Shown here in pieces: positions 7,519 to 15,419 of a stretch of 64,000 nucleotides of DNA. Source of the DNA: Mycobacterium aquaticum. GTDB taxonomy: Bacteria; Actinomycetota; Actinomycetes; Mycobacteriales; Mycobacteriaceae. Under the pieces are notes generated by a model that was not told the DNA's origin, searched no databases, and worked only from the letters and a program-made list of their open reading frames with translations. Each line of letters opens with the position of its first letter. Position 1 is the stretch's first letter. The DNA is taken from NCBI RefSeq assembly GCF_002086485.1, contig NZ_MVHF01000015.1:1-64000 (forward strand), read 5' to 3'. The translations under genes and the position numbers were made by a program.

Positions 7519-8835
7519 TTAAAATGCCGTCAGGTACTGATCGATTTCCCAGGAACTAACCTGGCTGTGGTACGCGAAGAACTCATCGCGCTTGAGGTTT
7601 GTGAAGTACTCCGCCACACCGTCACCGGCTGCGTTGAGAACCTCCATCATCACCGGGTCGGACTCCAGCGTCTCCACGGCGTGAATCAGCGTCGCGGGCA
7701 GTGCGGGACGGTGGGTAGCCTGCGCCCCCAGCTCGCCCGGATCCACCTTGTTGGCGACACCGTAAAGGCCAGCACCGATCGCCGCCGCGGCCGCGAGGTA
7801 CGGGTTGGCCGATCCGCAACCACCGCGCAGCTCGATGCGCTGGTTGTCGGGGATGCGGATGTAGTGGGTGCGGTCGTTGCCACCGAAGGTCGGGCTGTTC
7901 GGTGCCCAGGACGAACCCGATGTCACCGCGACCGCACGAGTGCGCTTGTAAGAGTTCACGGTCGGCGCGATAACAGCCTGCAGGGCACTCGCGTGCTCCA
8001 GGATGCCGCCGATGAAGTGGTAGGCGGTCTCTGACAGACCGAGGCCACGGGGATCCTCGTCGGTCGGGAACACCGGGGTGCCGCCGCTGGTCAGCGAGAT
8101 GTGGAAGTGCAGGCCGCTGCCGGTGCGGTCCGAGAACGGCTTCGGCATGAAGGTGGCGATCATGCCGCGTTCTTCGGCGCTCATCGCCAGCAGGTAGCGC
8201 AGCGTCACGACGCGGTCGGCGGTGACGAGAGCTTCGGCGTACTGGAAGTTCTGTTCGAACTGGCCGTTGCCGTCTTCGTGGTCGTTGGCGTAGTTGGACC
8301 AGCCGAGCTGGTTCATCGCCTTGGAGATGCCCGAGAGGTGGTCGTACATGCGGGTCAGGCCACGCACGTCGTAACAGGGGTTCGCGGCCAGGTCGTTCCG
8401 GTCCGCGGTGTGCAGCGTGCCGTCGGCGTCGCGGTTGAGGAGGTAGTACTCGACCTCAGCGCCCATCCACGGCTCGAAGCCGGCCTCGGCGGCGCGCTTG
8501 ATCATGGCCTTGAGGATGTTGCGGGGGGCGTACGGCCACAGCTTGCCTTCGACGTAAACGTCGCAATGGACCAGCGCCAGCCCTTCCTTGACGAAGGGGA
8601 TCGGGGTGAACGACACCGGATCGGGAACGGCGATCAGATCGGGGTCTTTAGGCTCCTGCCCCATGGCCCCAGCGGCGTAACCGGCGAAGCCGACGCCTTC
8701 CTTGGTAAGTTCGTCGATGGCTTCGACCGGTACCAGCTTGGCACAGGGCTTCCCTCGCAAGTCAACAAACATTGCGAGAATGAACTTCGTTCCTGACTGT
8801 TCAGCCAGGGTAGCAAGTTCGAGGTCAGGGGACAT
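7519..8835 (-). CDS. glnT: Type III glutamine synthetase homologue (possible gamma-glutamylmethylamide synthetase)
   Basis: The ATG at 8835 follows an AAGGTG ribosome site at good spacing and gives 438 residues; an open frame extends further upstream without support. Family motifs: MGAEVEYYLL (metal-binding glutamate), NDHEDGNGQFEQNF, GSGLHFHIS, PTVNSYKRTRA and RIELRGGCGSANPYLAAAAA. The protein is shorter than housekeeping GlnA, and I do not see the adenylylation loop of GlnA. It ligates ammonia or an amine to glutamate with ATP. Beside the split glutamate-synthase-like subunits the best guess is gamma-glutamylmethylamide synthetase (GmaS) or a relative acting on another small amine. It heads the minus-strand operon, with about 1 kb of gene-free DNA upstream for control. 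Confidence 0.85.
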   Translation of the reverse strand: MSPDLELATLAEQSGTKFILAMFVDLRGKPCAKLVPVEAIDELTKEGVGFAGYAAGAMGQEPKDPDLIAVPDPVSFTPIPFVKEGLALVHCDVYVEGKLWPYAPRNILKAMIKRAAEAGFEPWMGAEVEYYLLNRDADGTLHTADRNDLAANPCYDVRGLTRMYDHLSGISKAMNQLGWSNYANDHEDGNGQFEQNFQYAEALVTADRVVTLRYLLAMSAEERGMIATFMPKPFSDRTGSGLHFHISLTSGGTPVFPTDEDPRGLGLSETAYHFIGGILEHASALQAVIAPTVNSYKRTRAVAVTSGSSWAPNSPTFGGNDRTHYIRIPDNQRIELRGGCGSANPYLAAAAAIGAGLYGVANKVDPGELGAQATHRPALPATLIHAVETLESDPVMMEVLNAAGDGVAEYFTNLKRDEFFAYHSQVSSWEIDQYLTAF

Positions 8836-9901
8836 ATTTATGCACCTTGTCTCGTGGTAGGAATCTTCGTATACCGCTAGTAAACACCCGCCGAAACGTT
8901 TGAGCAAGAGAGTTGGGCAAGGCAATTTCTCCGCCGCCCGTCGAAGCTCCGAGTGCGGGGGATTCGGCGGGCGACCGGCCACCGTTTGATATACGCGAGC
9001 GCCTCCCAGCCTACGGGAAGCGCAGTGTCCGCAGGCCCGGCATAGACGGGCCTGACCTTGGGTTTAGCCGCAATCGTCGGACCGGCCGGTCGCGGGTGAC
9101 ACAACGATCGGCGGGGCTCGACGAGACCGCCCGACAACCGGTTCGGATCACGCCGCCAGACCCCTCCCGACGGGCCTCATCGAGCATCGCCAGCAAACAA
9201 CTGGCAACCCATGGCGGCCACGGGCCGAGACCGCACCGAGAGTTCTGATCAACGTGGATTTTGTTGTGCGCCAACAGTTATGGCATGGCAAATGAGTCGA
9301 CAACAGCTCGACGGGGGTGGGGTCGGGTCGATGACGCATGCCGATCCGCGCCGTCGCTGGCACCACTTCAGTTCTGCGACAACTTGATTCGACAGCCACG
9401 AGGTTGCGATCGACGGGTTGCAGCGCACCCCTGCGCCGCGTTTCGGTACCGATCGAGCCCGGGGCGGTGTGCTTTGCGACACAGCTGCGCACAGATGTGC
9501 CGCGCGCCACAGTGCGGGCCGCCGTACTGGTTCATTGATCATGCACCACAGTGCATCTCGACTCAAACGGACCCGGCAGGCCGGGACGCGGCCGGAGGGC
9601 GGCACGCAGCGCGGGCGGAGCCGCCGTTCACACTTCTGCGCCCGCATTTCCTGGACGGCTCTTTCGGCCACCGCCGTCGATCTTGGTTAACCAGTCGACG
9701 GGGTTCGGAAGAAACTCCGCGGTGCCGACCGCGTCGAGTTCGGCACGGCCGGCAGCGGGCCGGTCCACGCCGCCGGGGGCGGCGCTGCAGAGCCTTCGGG
9801 TTCCCCCAAGCGGCCGTCATCTACCGCGCCTGCGGAGAAATCAGCAACATTTACCCGTAGATGCGGTTGTTGGGCCTGGCTGTCGTCGTTACGCTGACGC
9901 C
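8836..9901. other. Gene-poor gap of about 1.07 kb
   Basis: No open frame here has protein-like composition; those present are arginine/proline-rich and overlap one another. The side near 8836-8930 must hold the promoter of the glutamine synthetase operon. An AAACGTTT palindrome lies near 8900, and I found no certain GlnR box. A small hairpin ATGCAC-CACA-GTGCAT lies at 9541-9556. The right end must hold the promoter of the HTH-Mop regulator. Confidence 0.5.
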
Positions 9902-10306
9902 GTGCCGAAAATCCGGGTCCGTGAGGCAGCCGAACTGCTCGGGGTCAGCGACGACACCGTGCGCCGCTGGATCGATGACGGCGCATTGACCGCCGAACTC
10001 GACGCGTCGGGCCGCAAGGTGCTCGACGGCGCCGCGCTTGCGGCGTTTGCGCGCGCCAATGCCAGTGCGGCACCGAAGGATCCGTTGGGCATCGGCAGCT
10101 CGGCACGCAACCGGTTCGCCGGGCTGGTCACCGACGTCATCGTCGACGGAGTGATGGCACAGGTGGAGATCCAGTGCGGGCCGCTGACGGTGGTATCGCT
10201 CATGAGCAGTCAGTCGGTGCATGAGCTCGGGCTCGAGCCCGGCAGCGTGGCCGTCGCGGTGGTCAAGGCGACCACCGTGATCGTCGAGACCCCGAAAGGA
10301 ATCTGA
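9902..10306 (+). CDS. Small HTH-Mop (molybdopterin/molybdate-binding) regulator
   Basis: The GTG start gives 134 residues. Residues 1-50 form a MerR/excisionase-type helix-turn-helix (VREAAELLGVSDDTVRRWID). Residues about 63-134 form a single Mop/TOBE domain (RNRFAGLVTDVIVDGVMAQVEIQCG ends with the ligand loop; tail VVKATTVIVETPKGI). This is the minimal plan of a molybdate- or tungstate-responsive regulator, unlike full ModE, which has a LysR-type DNA-binding domain and two Mop domains. Its TGA overlaps the ATG of modA (TGATG), so the two are translationally coupled and the regulator very likely controls molybdate uptake. Confidence 0.85.
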   Translation: MPKIRVREAAELLGVSDDTVRRWIDDGALTAELDASGRKVLDGAALAAFARANASAAPKDPLGIGSSARNRFAGLVTDVIVDGVMAQVEIQCGPLTVVSLMSSQSVHELGLEPGSVAVAVVKATTVIVETPKGI

Positions 10307-11073
10307 TGCTCCGTACGCTGACCATCGCCGGTGTGATGGCACTGGCAGTGACCACAGCCTGCCAGTCCACCTCCACCTCGGCGCCGAGCTCGTCGTCGGG
10401 CGAGGCCATCACGGTGTTCGCCGCGGCGTCGCTGAAATCGGCATTCACCGAGATCGCCGGCCAGTACAAGACCGACAACCCGGGGTCGTCTGTGGAGTTC
10501 TCCTTCGCGGGGTCGTCTGACCTGGTCACGCAGCTCACCCAGGGCGCGACTGCGGACGTGTTCGCCTCGGCCGACACCCGCAACATGGACAAGGCCGCCA
10601 AGGCCGGTCTGCTCGCAGGCAACCCCGTCAACTTCGCCACCAACACGCTGACCATCGCGGTGGCGCCGGGAAACCCCAAGGGCATCACGTCATTTCGTGA
10701 CCTGACCAAACCCGGTGTCAGCGTGGTGGTGTGCGCCCCGCCGGTGCCGTGCGGCGGGGCGACGCAGAAGGTCGAGCAGTCCACGGGCGTCACACTGGCC
10801 CCCGTCAGTGAAGAGTCGTCTGTGACAGACGTGCTCAACAAGGTCACCACCGGCCAGGCCGACGCAGGAGTCGTCTATGTCACCGACGCGGCCGGCGCGG
10901 GCGACAAGGTGACCGCTGTGTCGTTCCCCGAAGCCGCGCAGGCCGTCAACACCTATCCAATCGCGGTGCTCAAGCAGTCGAAACACAGCGCGGCGGCCCA
11001 ACGCTTCGTCGACCTGGTGACGGGCGAGGCCGGGCAGAAGGCGCTTGCCAAAGCGGGGTTCGCCAAACCCTGA
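10306..11073 (+). CDS. modA: Molybdate ABC transporter substrate-binding lipoprotein ModA
   Basis: A 255-residue periplasmic-type binding protein. The N-terminus is a lipoprotein signal with lipobox VTTAC (Cys19), so it is anchored in the membrane after lipidation. The mature part starts ITVFAAASLKSAFTEIA, the standard ModA opening, and includes FSFAGSSDLVTQLTQGATADVFASAD and QADAGVVYVTDA, which line the oxyanion site. Normally modB (permease) and modC (ATPase) follow. Here the next gene is convergent and unrelated, so the permease and ATPase must come from elsewhere. Co-translated with the upstream HTH-Mop regulator. Confidence 0.93.
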   Translation: MLRTLTIAGVMALAVTTACQSTSTSAPSSSSGEAITVFAAASLKSAFTEIAGQYKTDNPGSSVEFSFAGSSDLVTQLTQGATADVFASADTRNMDKAAKAGLLAGNPVNFATNTLTIAVAPGNPKGITSFRDLTKPGVSVVVCAPPVPCGGATQKVEQSTGVTLAPVSEESSVTDVLNKVTTGQADAGVVYVTDAAGAGDKVTAVSFPEAAQAVNTYPIAVLKQSKHSAAAQRFVDLVTGEAGQKALAKAGFAKP

Positions 11074-11075
11074 GT

Positions 11076-12278
11076 TCAGGAGGTCGGCGGCGCCGCTGCC
11101 GGGGGCGCGTTGGGTGGCGGCGCGGACGGAGGTGGCTGCTTGGCTGCCGCTGACCTGGCCGCCAGCGCTCCGGCGACCGACGTCGTGGCGATGGTAATGA
11201 GCGCGCCGAGCATCATCGCCGACCCCTCCCCCGGCTTGAGCAGATGCTGTTCGGTGCCCAGTGTCGCGGCGGCCACCGGAACCCCGAGTTGAGCAGCAGA
11301 GAACACTGCGAGCGGCAACGGTTGGCCCGTCACCCGGCCGGCGGCGTGGGCCAGCACCGCACCCAAGCCCAGGCTGGCACCGAGCACGATGAGCGCGGGA
11401 TTCTGACCGAGTTCGCGTACCTGCAGTGAGGCACCCAGCCAGACGAAGAACAGCGGTCCGAAGAACCCGTCGGTGATGCCGAAGAGCTGCCGGGCCAGCC
11501 GGCGCGGCTCGCCGATGGCAGACATCACCAGGCCCAACGCAAACCCGGCCAGCATGATCGAGACGTGCGTGGCGATGGCCACGGCAGCCAGGGTGAACAG
11601 CAGGATCAGGCTGATCCGCAGTTCCAGGGCGAACTGGTGGTCCTCGGAGTAGTGATGCAGACGTTTGCGGTAGCCGGCCCGGTCTCCCGCGCGCAGCAGC
11701 ACGTACAACACCACGGCGCAGCCGGCGATGGCCAGCGCCCCCAGCGCGGCGCGCGGGGCCCGTTGAATGTCGATCACCAAGGGCAGCAACACAATCGACG
11801 CCGCGTCGGCGATGGCGATCTGCGCGGTGACCGACAGCACCTGTGGGCCTTGCAACCGCAGCCCGTCGATCACCGGCAGGGCCAACGCCGCCGACGACGA
11901 GGCCATCAGCACGGCGTACATCAGCGCGTGGCCGGTACCGAACGACCGGGCCAGCACCACACCGAGGACCGCGGCCACCGCGCCCACGAGTACCGCCCGC
12001 GCCAGCGCCTTGGGAATCGCGCTGTGCAGAGAGGTATCTCGCACCGGGACGTGGGTGCCGACGACGAACATCACGAGCGCGAAGCCGATGTTGGCCAGCA
12101 AGGAGAACGTCGGATCGGTGTGGTCGATGATGCCGAATCCGGTTCTGCCGAAGATGATCCCGGCCATCAGCTCGCCGATGACCACCGGGATCCGCAGCCG
12201 CGGCACCGACGCCAGCGCCGGGCCGGTGAGCCCGATCACCACGATGAGTGCGAGCGTGCCGAAGCCGATGCCCGCCAT
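11076..12278 (-). CDS. Cation:proton antiporter, CPA2 (Kef/NapA-like) family
   Basis: A 400-residue integral membrane protein with about 11-12 hydrophobic helices in succession, beginning GFGTLALIVVIGLTGPALAS and including the paired-helix pattern LRIPVVIGELMAGIIFG that is typical of CPA2 carriers. The C-terminus ends in a proline/alanine-rich cytoplasmic tail (PPPSAPPPNAPPAAAPP) with no RCK or TrkA domain. The substrate, sodium or potassium, cannot be told from sequence. The stop is 2 bases from the convergent modA stop. Nine bases separate its start from the ParB-like gene upstream on the same strand, so those two may be cotranscribed. Confidence 0.85.
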   Translation of the reverse strand: MAGIGFGTLALIVVIGLTGPALASVPRLRIPVVIGELMAGIIFGRTGFGIIDHTDPTFSLLANIGFALVMFVVGTHVPVRDTSLHSAIPKALARAVLVGAVAAVLGVVLARSFGTGHALMYAVLMASSSAALALPVIDGLRLQGPQVLSVTAQIAIADAASIVLLPLVIDIQRAPRAALGALAIAGCAVVLYVLLRAGDRAGYRKRLHHYSEDHQFALELRISLILLFTLAAVAIATHVSIMLAGFALGLVMSAIGEPRRLARQLFGITDGFFGPLFFVWLGASLQVRELGQNPALIVLGASLGLGAVLAHAAGRVTGQPLPLAVFSAAQLGVPVAAATLGTEQHLLKPGEGSAMMLGALITIATTSVAGALAARSAAAKQPPPSAPPPNAPPAAAPPTS

Positions 12279-12287
12279 CTCAGCGCG

Positions 12288-12665
12288 TCACGGTTGCCAG
12301 GACACCAGGCGGCATGGAATCCCGGTGTTCTCGTCGGTGAGGTAGCTCGCGCACACCCGGTGATAGCCGTCGGCCACCTGCAGCGCCGCGCCTTTGCGAC
12401 CGTCACCGCGCACCAGCAGGATGGGCGACAACTTCTTGCCGCCACTGATCTTGAACAGGTCAGCGCGGACATGGGCGTTGGTCTCCGGCAGCAGCGCCAA
12501 CCCGGCCGCGCGCAGGATGTCCTTCGCCTTGCGGGTGACGGGCGGCGCCTTCTTCAGCGCCGCCACCGTCTTGTCGACCGCGTCGGACTCGGCCAGCAGC
12601 GACAGGTAGTCCGCGGCCGCGTCGAAATCATGATCTTCGGGCTTGTCGAGCCATTTCACCGCCAT
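12288..12665 (-). CDS. Conserved hypothetical protein with ParB/Srx-like fold signature
   Basis: A 125-residue soluble protein. The C-terminal half, PILLVRGDGRKGAALQVADG then YHRVCASYLTDENTGIPCRLV, resembles the ParB N-terminal/sulfiredoxin-like fold (a GYHR motif following a hydrophobic strand). The N-terminal half has the pattern of a small helical bundle (FDAAADYLSLLAE, KAKDILRAAGLALLP). I do not recognise a proven function for this family; actinobacterial homologues are annotated as hypothetical. It is likely cotranscribed with the antiporter gene downstream and preceded by the carotenoid oxygenase gene 15 bases away. Confidence 0.7.
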   Translation of the reverse strand: MAVKWLDKPEDHDFDAAADYLSLLAESDAVDKTVAALKKAPPVTRKAKDILRAAGLALLPETNAHVRADLFKISGGKKLSPILLVRGDGRKGAALQVADGYHRVCASYLTDENTGIPCRLVSWQP

Positions 12666-12680
12666 GGCCCGATACGTTAC

Positions 12681-13991
12681 TTATCCGCTGATCCAGTTGC
12701 CGTGGAATCCGTAGGGAACACGCTGTGGCAGCGCGATTTTCGCGACCGGCTTCCCAGCAAAGTCACAGGCATCGAGGATTACCAGATCGCTGCCGTCGCG
12801 CTCGGGATCGTAGACGTAGCCGAGGTACCACCCGTTGCTCTCGTCGGCCGCGCCTGCGCCGGGAACGAACACCGCCTCGCCGGGCCCGCCGGAACCCAGG
12901 TCGTGGCGCACCGAGGTACCCGCCGCCAGGTCATAGCGGATCCAGCCGTTGGAGCCGACCGCCACGGAGTAACGCGCGTTCAGACCCGCGAGCCGGTCGT
13001 CGATGCGCGGGAACTCCACGCCGGTATCGTCGAGTTGCCGCTCGGCGACGGTGCCCGAGGTCAGGTCGATACGCCATTCCCACAACACGCCGTCGGCGTC
13101 GAACCCGCCGTTGTCCCGCCAGAGTTCCGGATACCGGACCGCTTGCAGCACAATCGAATTCTGCGCTTCGTAGGCGTTGGCCACATGGAAAACGTAGCAC
13201 GGGGCGATGTCGAACCAGCGGATCGGTGCGGTCGGATCGTCGCGGCGCATGACGCCGAAGCGGGCTCCGTAGTCATCGCTCCACCGGTAGGGCATGTCGC
13301 CCTCGCCCTTGATGGCGACGTCGAGGTCGAACACCACCGGCAGGTCCATGAAGACGACGTGCCCGGACGTCATCGCGAAATCGTGCATCATGGTGTGCGC
13401 CTTGACATCCACGGGCTGGTTGACGGTCAGTTCGCCCGCGGCGTCGGCCCGGTGATAGGTGACGTAGGGCTCGAAGATGCTGCCGTAGCCGAAGAAATGC
13501 AGTTCGCCTGTGGTGGGGCAGATCTTCGGGTGCGCCGTCATCGAATCGACGAGCTTGCCGCCGAAGTCGTAGGCGCCCAACGTTTCCAGCTCATTGGTGA
13601 TCTCGTACGGCAGCGAGCTCTCCACCAGGGCCAGAGTCCGGCCGGCGTGGTTCACCACATGAGTGTTGGCGACCGCGGCCTTCAGGTTGCGGCTGCCGTC
13701 GGCGTTGTAGAGCGGAAAGTCCTCGATGAAGCTGTCGGTGCGCACCCAGCGGTTGCGGTACCACTTGGCGGCGCCGTCTTCGATGCGGACGCCGTGGATC
13801 ATCCCGTCGCCGGTGAACCAGTGGGCGGTCGCCTGGCGCGGATTGGGCCCGTTGCGCAGGTACCAACCGTCCAGCTCGGGCGGGATGGCGCCTTCGACGG
13901 GCAGGTCGTATTCGGTGAGTTCGTCCGCGACGGGCGCGTAGTTGCCGCGCCGGAAGAAGTCGGTTTCGCCGATGGGCAGGGCTGAGGTCAT
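12681..13991 (-). CDS. Carotenoid oxygenase (carotenoid cleavage dioxygenase family)
   Basis: The ATG at 13991 gives 436 residues; a longer frame runs into the operator region and is not favoured. It has the seven-bladed propeller pattern of the family: LDGWYLRNGPNPRQATAHWFTGDGMIHG near the N-terminus, and the iron-ligand histidine regions TAHPKICPTTGELHFFGY, TMMHDFAMTSGHVVFMDLPV and CYVFHVANAYE, ending with VPYGFHGNWI. These enzymes split carotenoids, stilbenoids or related polyenes with oxygen through a four-histidine iron site. The gene is divergent from a PadR regulator, with a strong palindrome between them, so it is probably induced by an aromatic or polyene ligand. Cytosolic. Confidence 0.9.
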   Translation of the reverse strand: MTSALPIGETDFFRRGNYAPVADELTEYDLPVEGAIPPELDGWYLRNGPNPRQATAHWFTGDGMIHGVRIEDGAAKWYRNRWVRTDSFIEDFPLYNADGSRNLKAAVANTHVVNHAGRTLALVESSLPYEITNELETLGAYDFGGKLVDSMTAHPKICPTTGELHFFGYGSIFEPYVTYHRADAAGELTVNQPVDVKAHTMMHDFAMTSGHVVFMDLPVVFDLDVAIKGEGDMPYRWSDDYGARFGVMRRDDPTAPIRWFDIAPCYVFHVANAYEAQNSIVLQAVRYPELWRDNGGFDADGVLWEWRIDLTSGTVAERQLDDTGVEFPRIDDRLAGLNARYSVAVGSNGWIRYDLAAGTSVRHDLGSGGPGEAVFVPGAGAADESNGWYLGYVYDPERDGSDLVILDACDFAGKPVAKIALPQRVPYGFHGNWISG

Positions 13992-14009
13992 GCCATCTAC
14001 GGTGACATT

Positions 14010-14033
14010 CCACTTATGACATGTCAATAGTGG
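14010..14033. promoter_or_regulatory. Near-perfect 24-bp palindrome: likely PadR operator
   Basis: The sequence CCACT-N14-AGTGG has TGACATGTCA as a perfect central palindrome; only two base pairs of the 24-bp symmetry fail. It sits in the 58-base gap between the divergent carotenoid oxygenase and PadR genes, 17 bases before the PadR start. PadR operators commonly carry ATGT/ACAT half-sites, as here. Repression of both genes from this one site is inferred. Confidence 0.75.
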
Positions 14034-14049
14034 ACGATAGGCTGTCGGC

Positions 14050-14565
14050 ATGAGTTTGCGAATGGCTGCGCTCGGCCTCCTGGCGCAGCACCCCGGCAGT
14101 GGCTACGACCTGCTCAGACGGTTCGAGAAGTCGATGGCCAACGTATGGCCCGCCACCCAGAGTCAGCTCTACGGCGAGCTCAACAAGCTGGCCGCGGCAG
14201 GCTTGATCGAGGTGTCCGACATCGGTCCACGCGGCCGCAAGGAGTACCGGGTCACCCCGTCCGGACGCGACGAACTCATGCGATGGATCTGCAATCCGGC
14301 CGACGACCCGCCCGAGCGCAGCGCCGAACTGCTCCGGGTCTTCCTGCTCGGCGAACTGCCGCCCGACCAGGCGCGCGAGCACCTCCTGGCGCTCGCCGAC
14401 CATTCCACCGCGGAGATCGAGCGGCTCAGAGAGCTCGAGGCGTCGATCCCGTGCATCGAGGACGACCCCTACGGGCATGCGGCGCTGGTCTACGGACTGC
14501 GCTTCAACGCCATGCAGGCGGAGTGGGCGCGGTGGGTCGTCGCCCGTCTCGACGAACGCGGATAG
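14050..14565 (+). CDS. PadR-family transcriptional regulator (with Vir-type C-terminal helices)
   Basis: A 171-residue protein. The winged helix occupies residues 1-80: MAALGLLAQHPGSGYDLLRR, then NVWPATQSQLYGELNKLAAAG and RKEYRVTPSGRDEL for the wing. Residues 90-170 form the C-terminal dimerisation helices (ELPPDQAREHLLALADHSTAEI). This two-domain plan is that of VanR/AphA-type PadR proteins, which repress genes for aromatic acid handling until a ligand binds. It is divergent from the carotenoid oxygenase gene across a near-perfect palindrome, which strongly suggests it controls that gene and itself. Confidence 0.9.
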   Translation: MSLRMAALGLLAQHPGSGYDLLRRFEKSMANVWPATQSQLYGELNKLAAAGLIEVSDIGPRGRKEYRVTPSGRDELMRWICNPADDPPERSAELLRVFLLGELPPDQAREHLLALADHSTAEIERLRELEASIPCIEDDPYGHAALVYGLRFNAMQAEWARWVVARLDERG

Positions 14566-14591
14566 ACCGACCGTTGCATCGCGATAGATTC

Positions 14592-14601
14592 CGATATATC
14601 G
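14592..14601. promoter_or_regulatory. CGATATATCG palindrome before the second PadR gene
   Basis: A perfect 10-bp palindrome, 53 bases before the start of the second PadR gene, with a related GCGATAG a few bases upstream. Symmetric AT-rich sites of this type are common before PadR genes, so autoregulation is likely but inferred. Confidence 0.5.
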
Positions 14602-14654
14602 TTAACGCATCGGAAGTTCATCCCGTGCTTCCTGTCGAAAGAGAGAACCTCACC

Positions 14655-15386
14655 ATGAACACCCCATTCACACCCCCCAATCCCCCCTTCGGCTCCGGCG
14701 GCTTCGGTTTCGGCTTCGGCCCCGGCGACCGTCGCGCCCTGCACGATGAGCGGCGCCGCGCCCGGCGCGAGTTCCGCGATCACGTCCGCGAAGAGTCCGC
14801 AGGCCACCACGGCCCGTTCGGTCGTGGCTTCGGTGGTCCCGGGTTCGGGCCCGGCTTCGGATTCGGCCCCGGGTTCGGTCCGGGTTTCGGCCCCGGCTTC
14901 GGCGGCGGACCCCGTGGCCGCGGCCGAGGTGGACGCGGCGGCAGCCGTGGCAGGCGCGGTGACGTCCGCGCCGCGATCCTCAAGCTGCTCACCGAACGCC
15001 CGATGCACGGCTACGAGATGACCCAACAGATCGCCGAGCGCAGCAACAACCTGTGGCGGCCCAGCCCCGGCTCGGTCTACCCCACCCTGCAACTGCTCGT
15101 CGACGAGGGCCTGATCGCCCCGGCCGCCGAAAGCGAAGGCAGCAAGAAGACTTTCGAGCTGACCGAGGACGGCCGCGCGGCCGCCGATCAGATCGAGACC
15201 GCACCGTGGGATGCCATCGCCGAAGATGCCGATCCCAATGCCGTCAACCTGCGCGCCGCGATCGGACAGCTGATGGGTGCCGTCGCCCAGTCGGTGCACA
15301 CCGCAAGCGATGAGCAGCAGCAGCGCATCCTCGACATCGTCAACGGCGCCCGCCGCGAGATCTACCAGATCCTCGGCGAGGAGTAA
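14655..15386 (+). CDS. PadR-family regulator with long glycine/phenylalanine-rich N-terminal repeat region
   Basis: The ATG at 14655 gives 243 residues; the frame is open much further upstream, but that part overlaps the first PadR gene. Residues 1-100 are low complexity: repeated FGPGF units (GPGFGFGPGFGPGFGPGFGG) framed by arginine-rich patches (DERRRARREFRDH, RGRGRGGRGGSRGRRG). Residues 103-185 form the winged helix (AAILKLLTERPMHGYEMTQQ, RPSPGSVYPTLQLLVDEGLI). The C-terminal helices are short. The basic, disordered N-terminus could contact nucleic acid or drive self-association; that is inference. A CGATATATCG palindrome upstream suggests self-repression. Confidence 0.88.
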   Translation: MNTPFTPPNPPFGSGGFGFGFGPGDRRALHDERRRARREFRDHVREESAGHHGPFGRGFGGPGFGPGFGFGPGFGPGFGPGFGGGPRGRGRGGRGGSRGRRGDVRAAILKLLTERPMHGYEMTQQIAERSNNLWRPSPGSVYPTLQLLVDEGLIAPAAESEGSKKTFELTEDGRAAADQIETAPWDAIAEDADPNAVNLRAAIGQLMGAVAQSVHTASDEQQQRILDIVNGARREIYQILGEE

Positions 15387-15419
15387 GACCGCGGGGACGG
15401 TCTGCGTAGGCTGACCGGC

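Noticed and set aside
9249..9860. Several 100-200-residue frames in the 8.8-9.9 kb gap
   Set aside because: They overlap each other on both strands, are rich in Arg/Pro/Cys without any motif, and lack ribosome sites.
11565..13985. An 806-residue plus-strand frame opposite the antiporter, ParB-like and carotenoid oxygenase genes
   Set aside because: Composition is that of an antisense frame in high-GC DNA, and three well-identified genes lie on the other strand.
14145..14654. N-terminal extension of the second PadR protein
   Set aside because: It overlaps the first PadR gene in another frame and has arginine-rich shadow composition; a good ATG lies at 14655.
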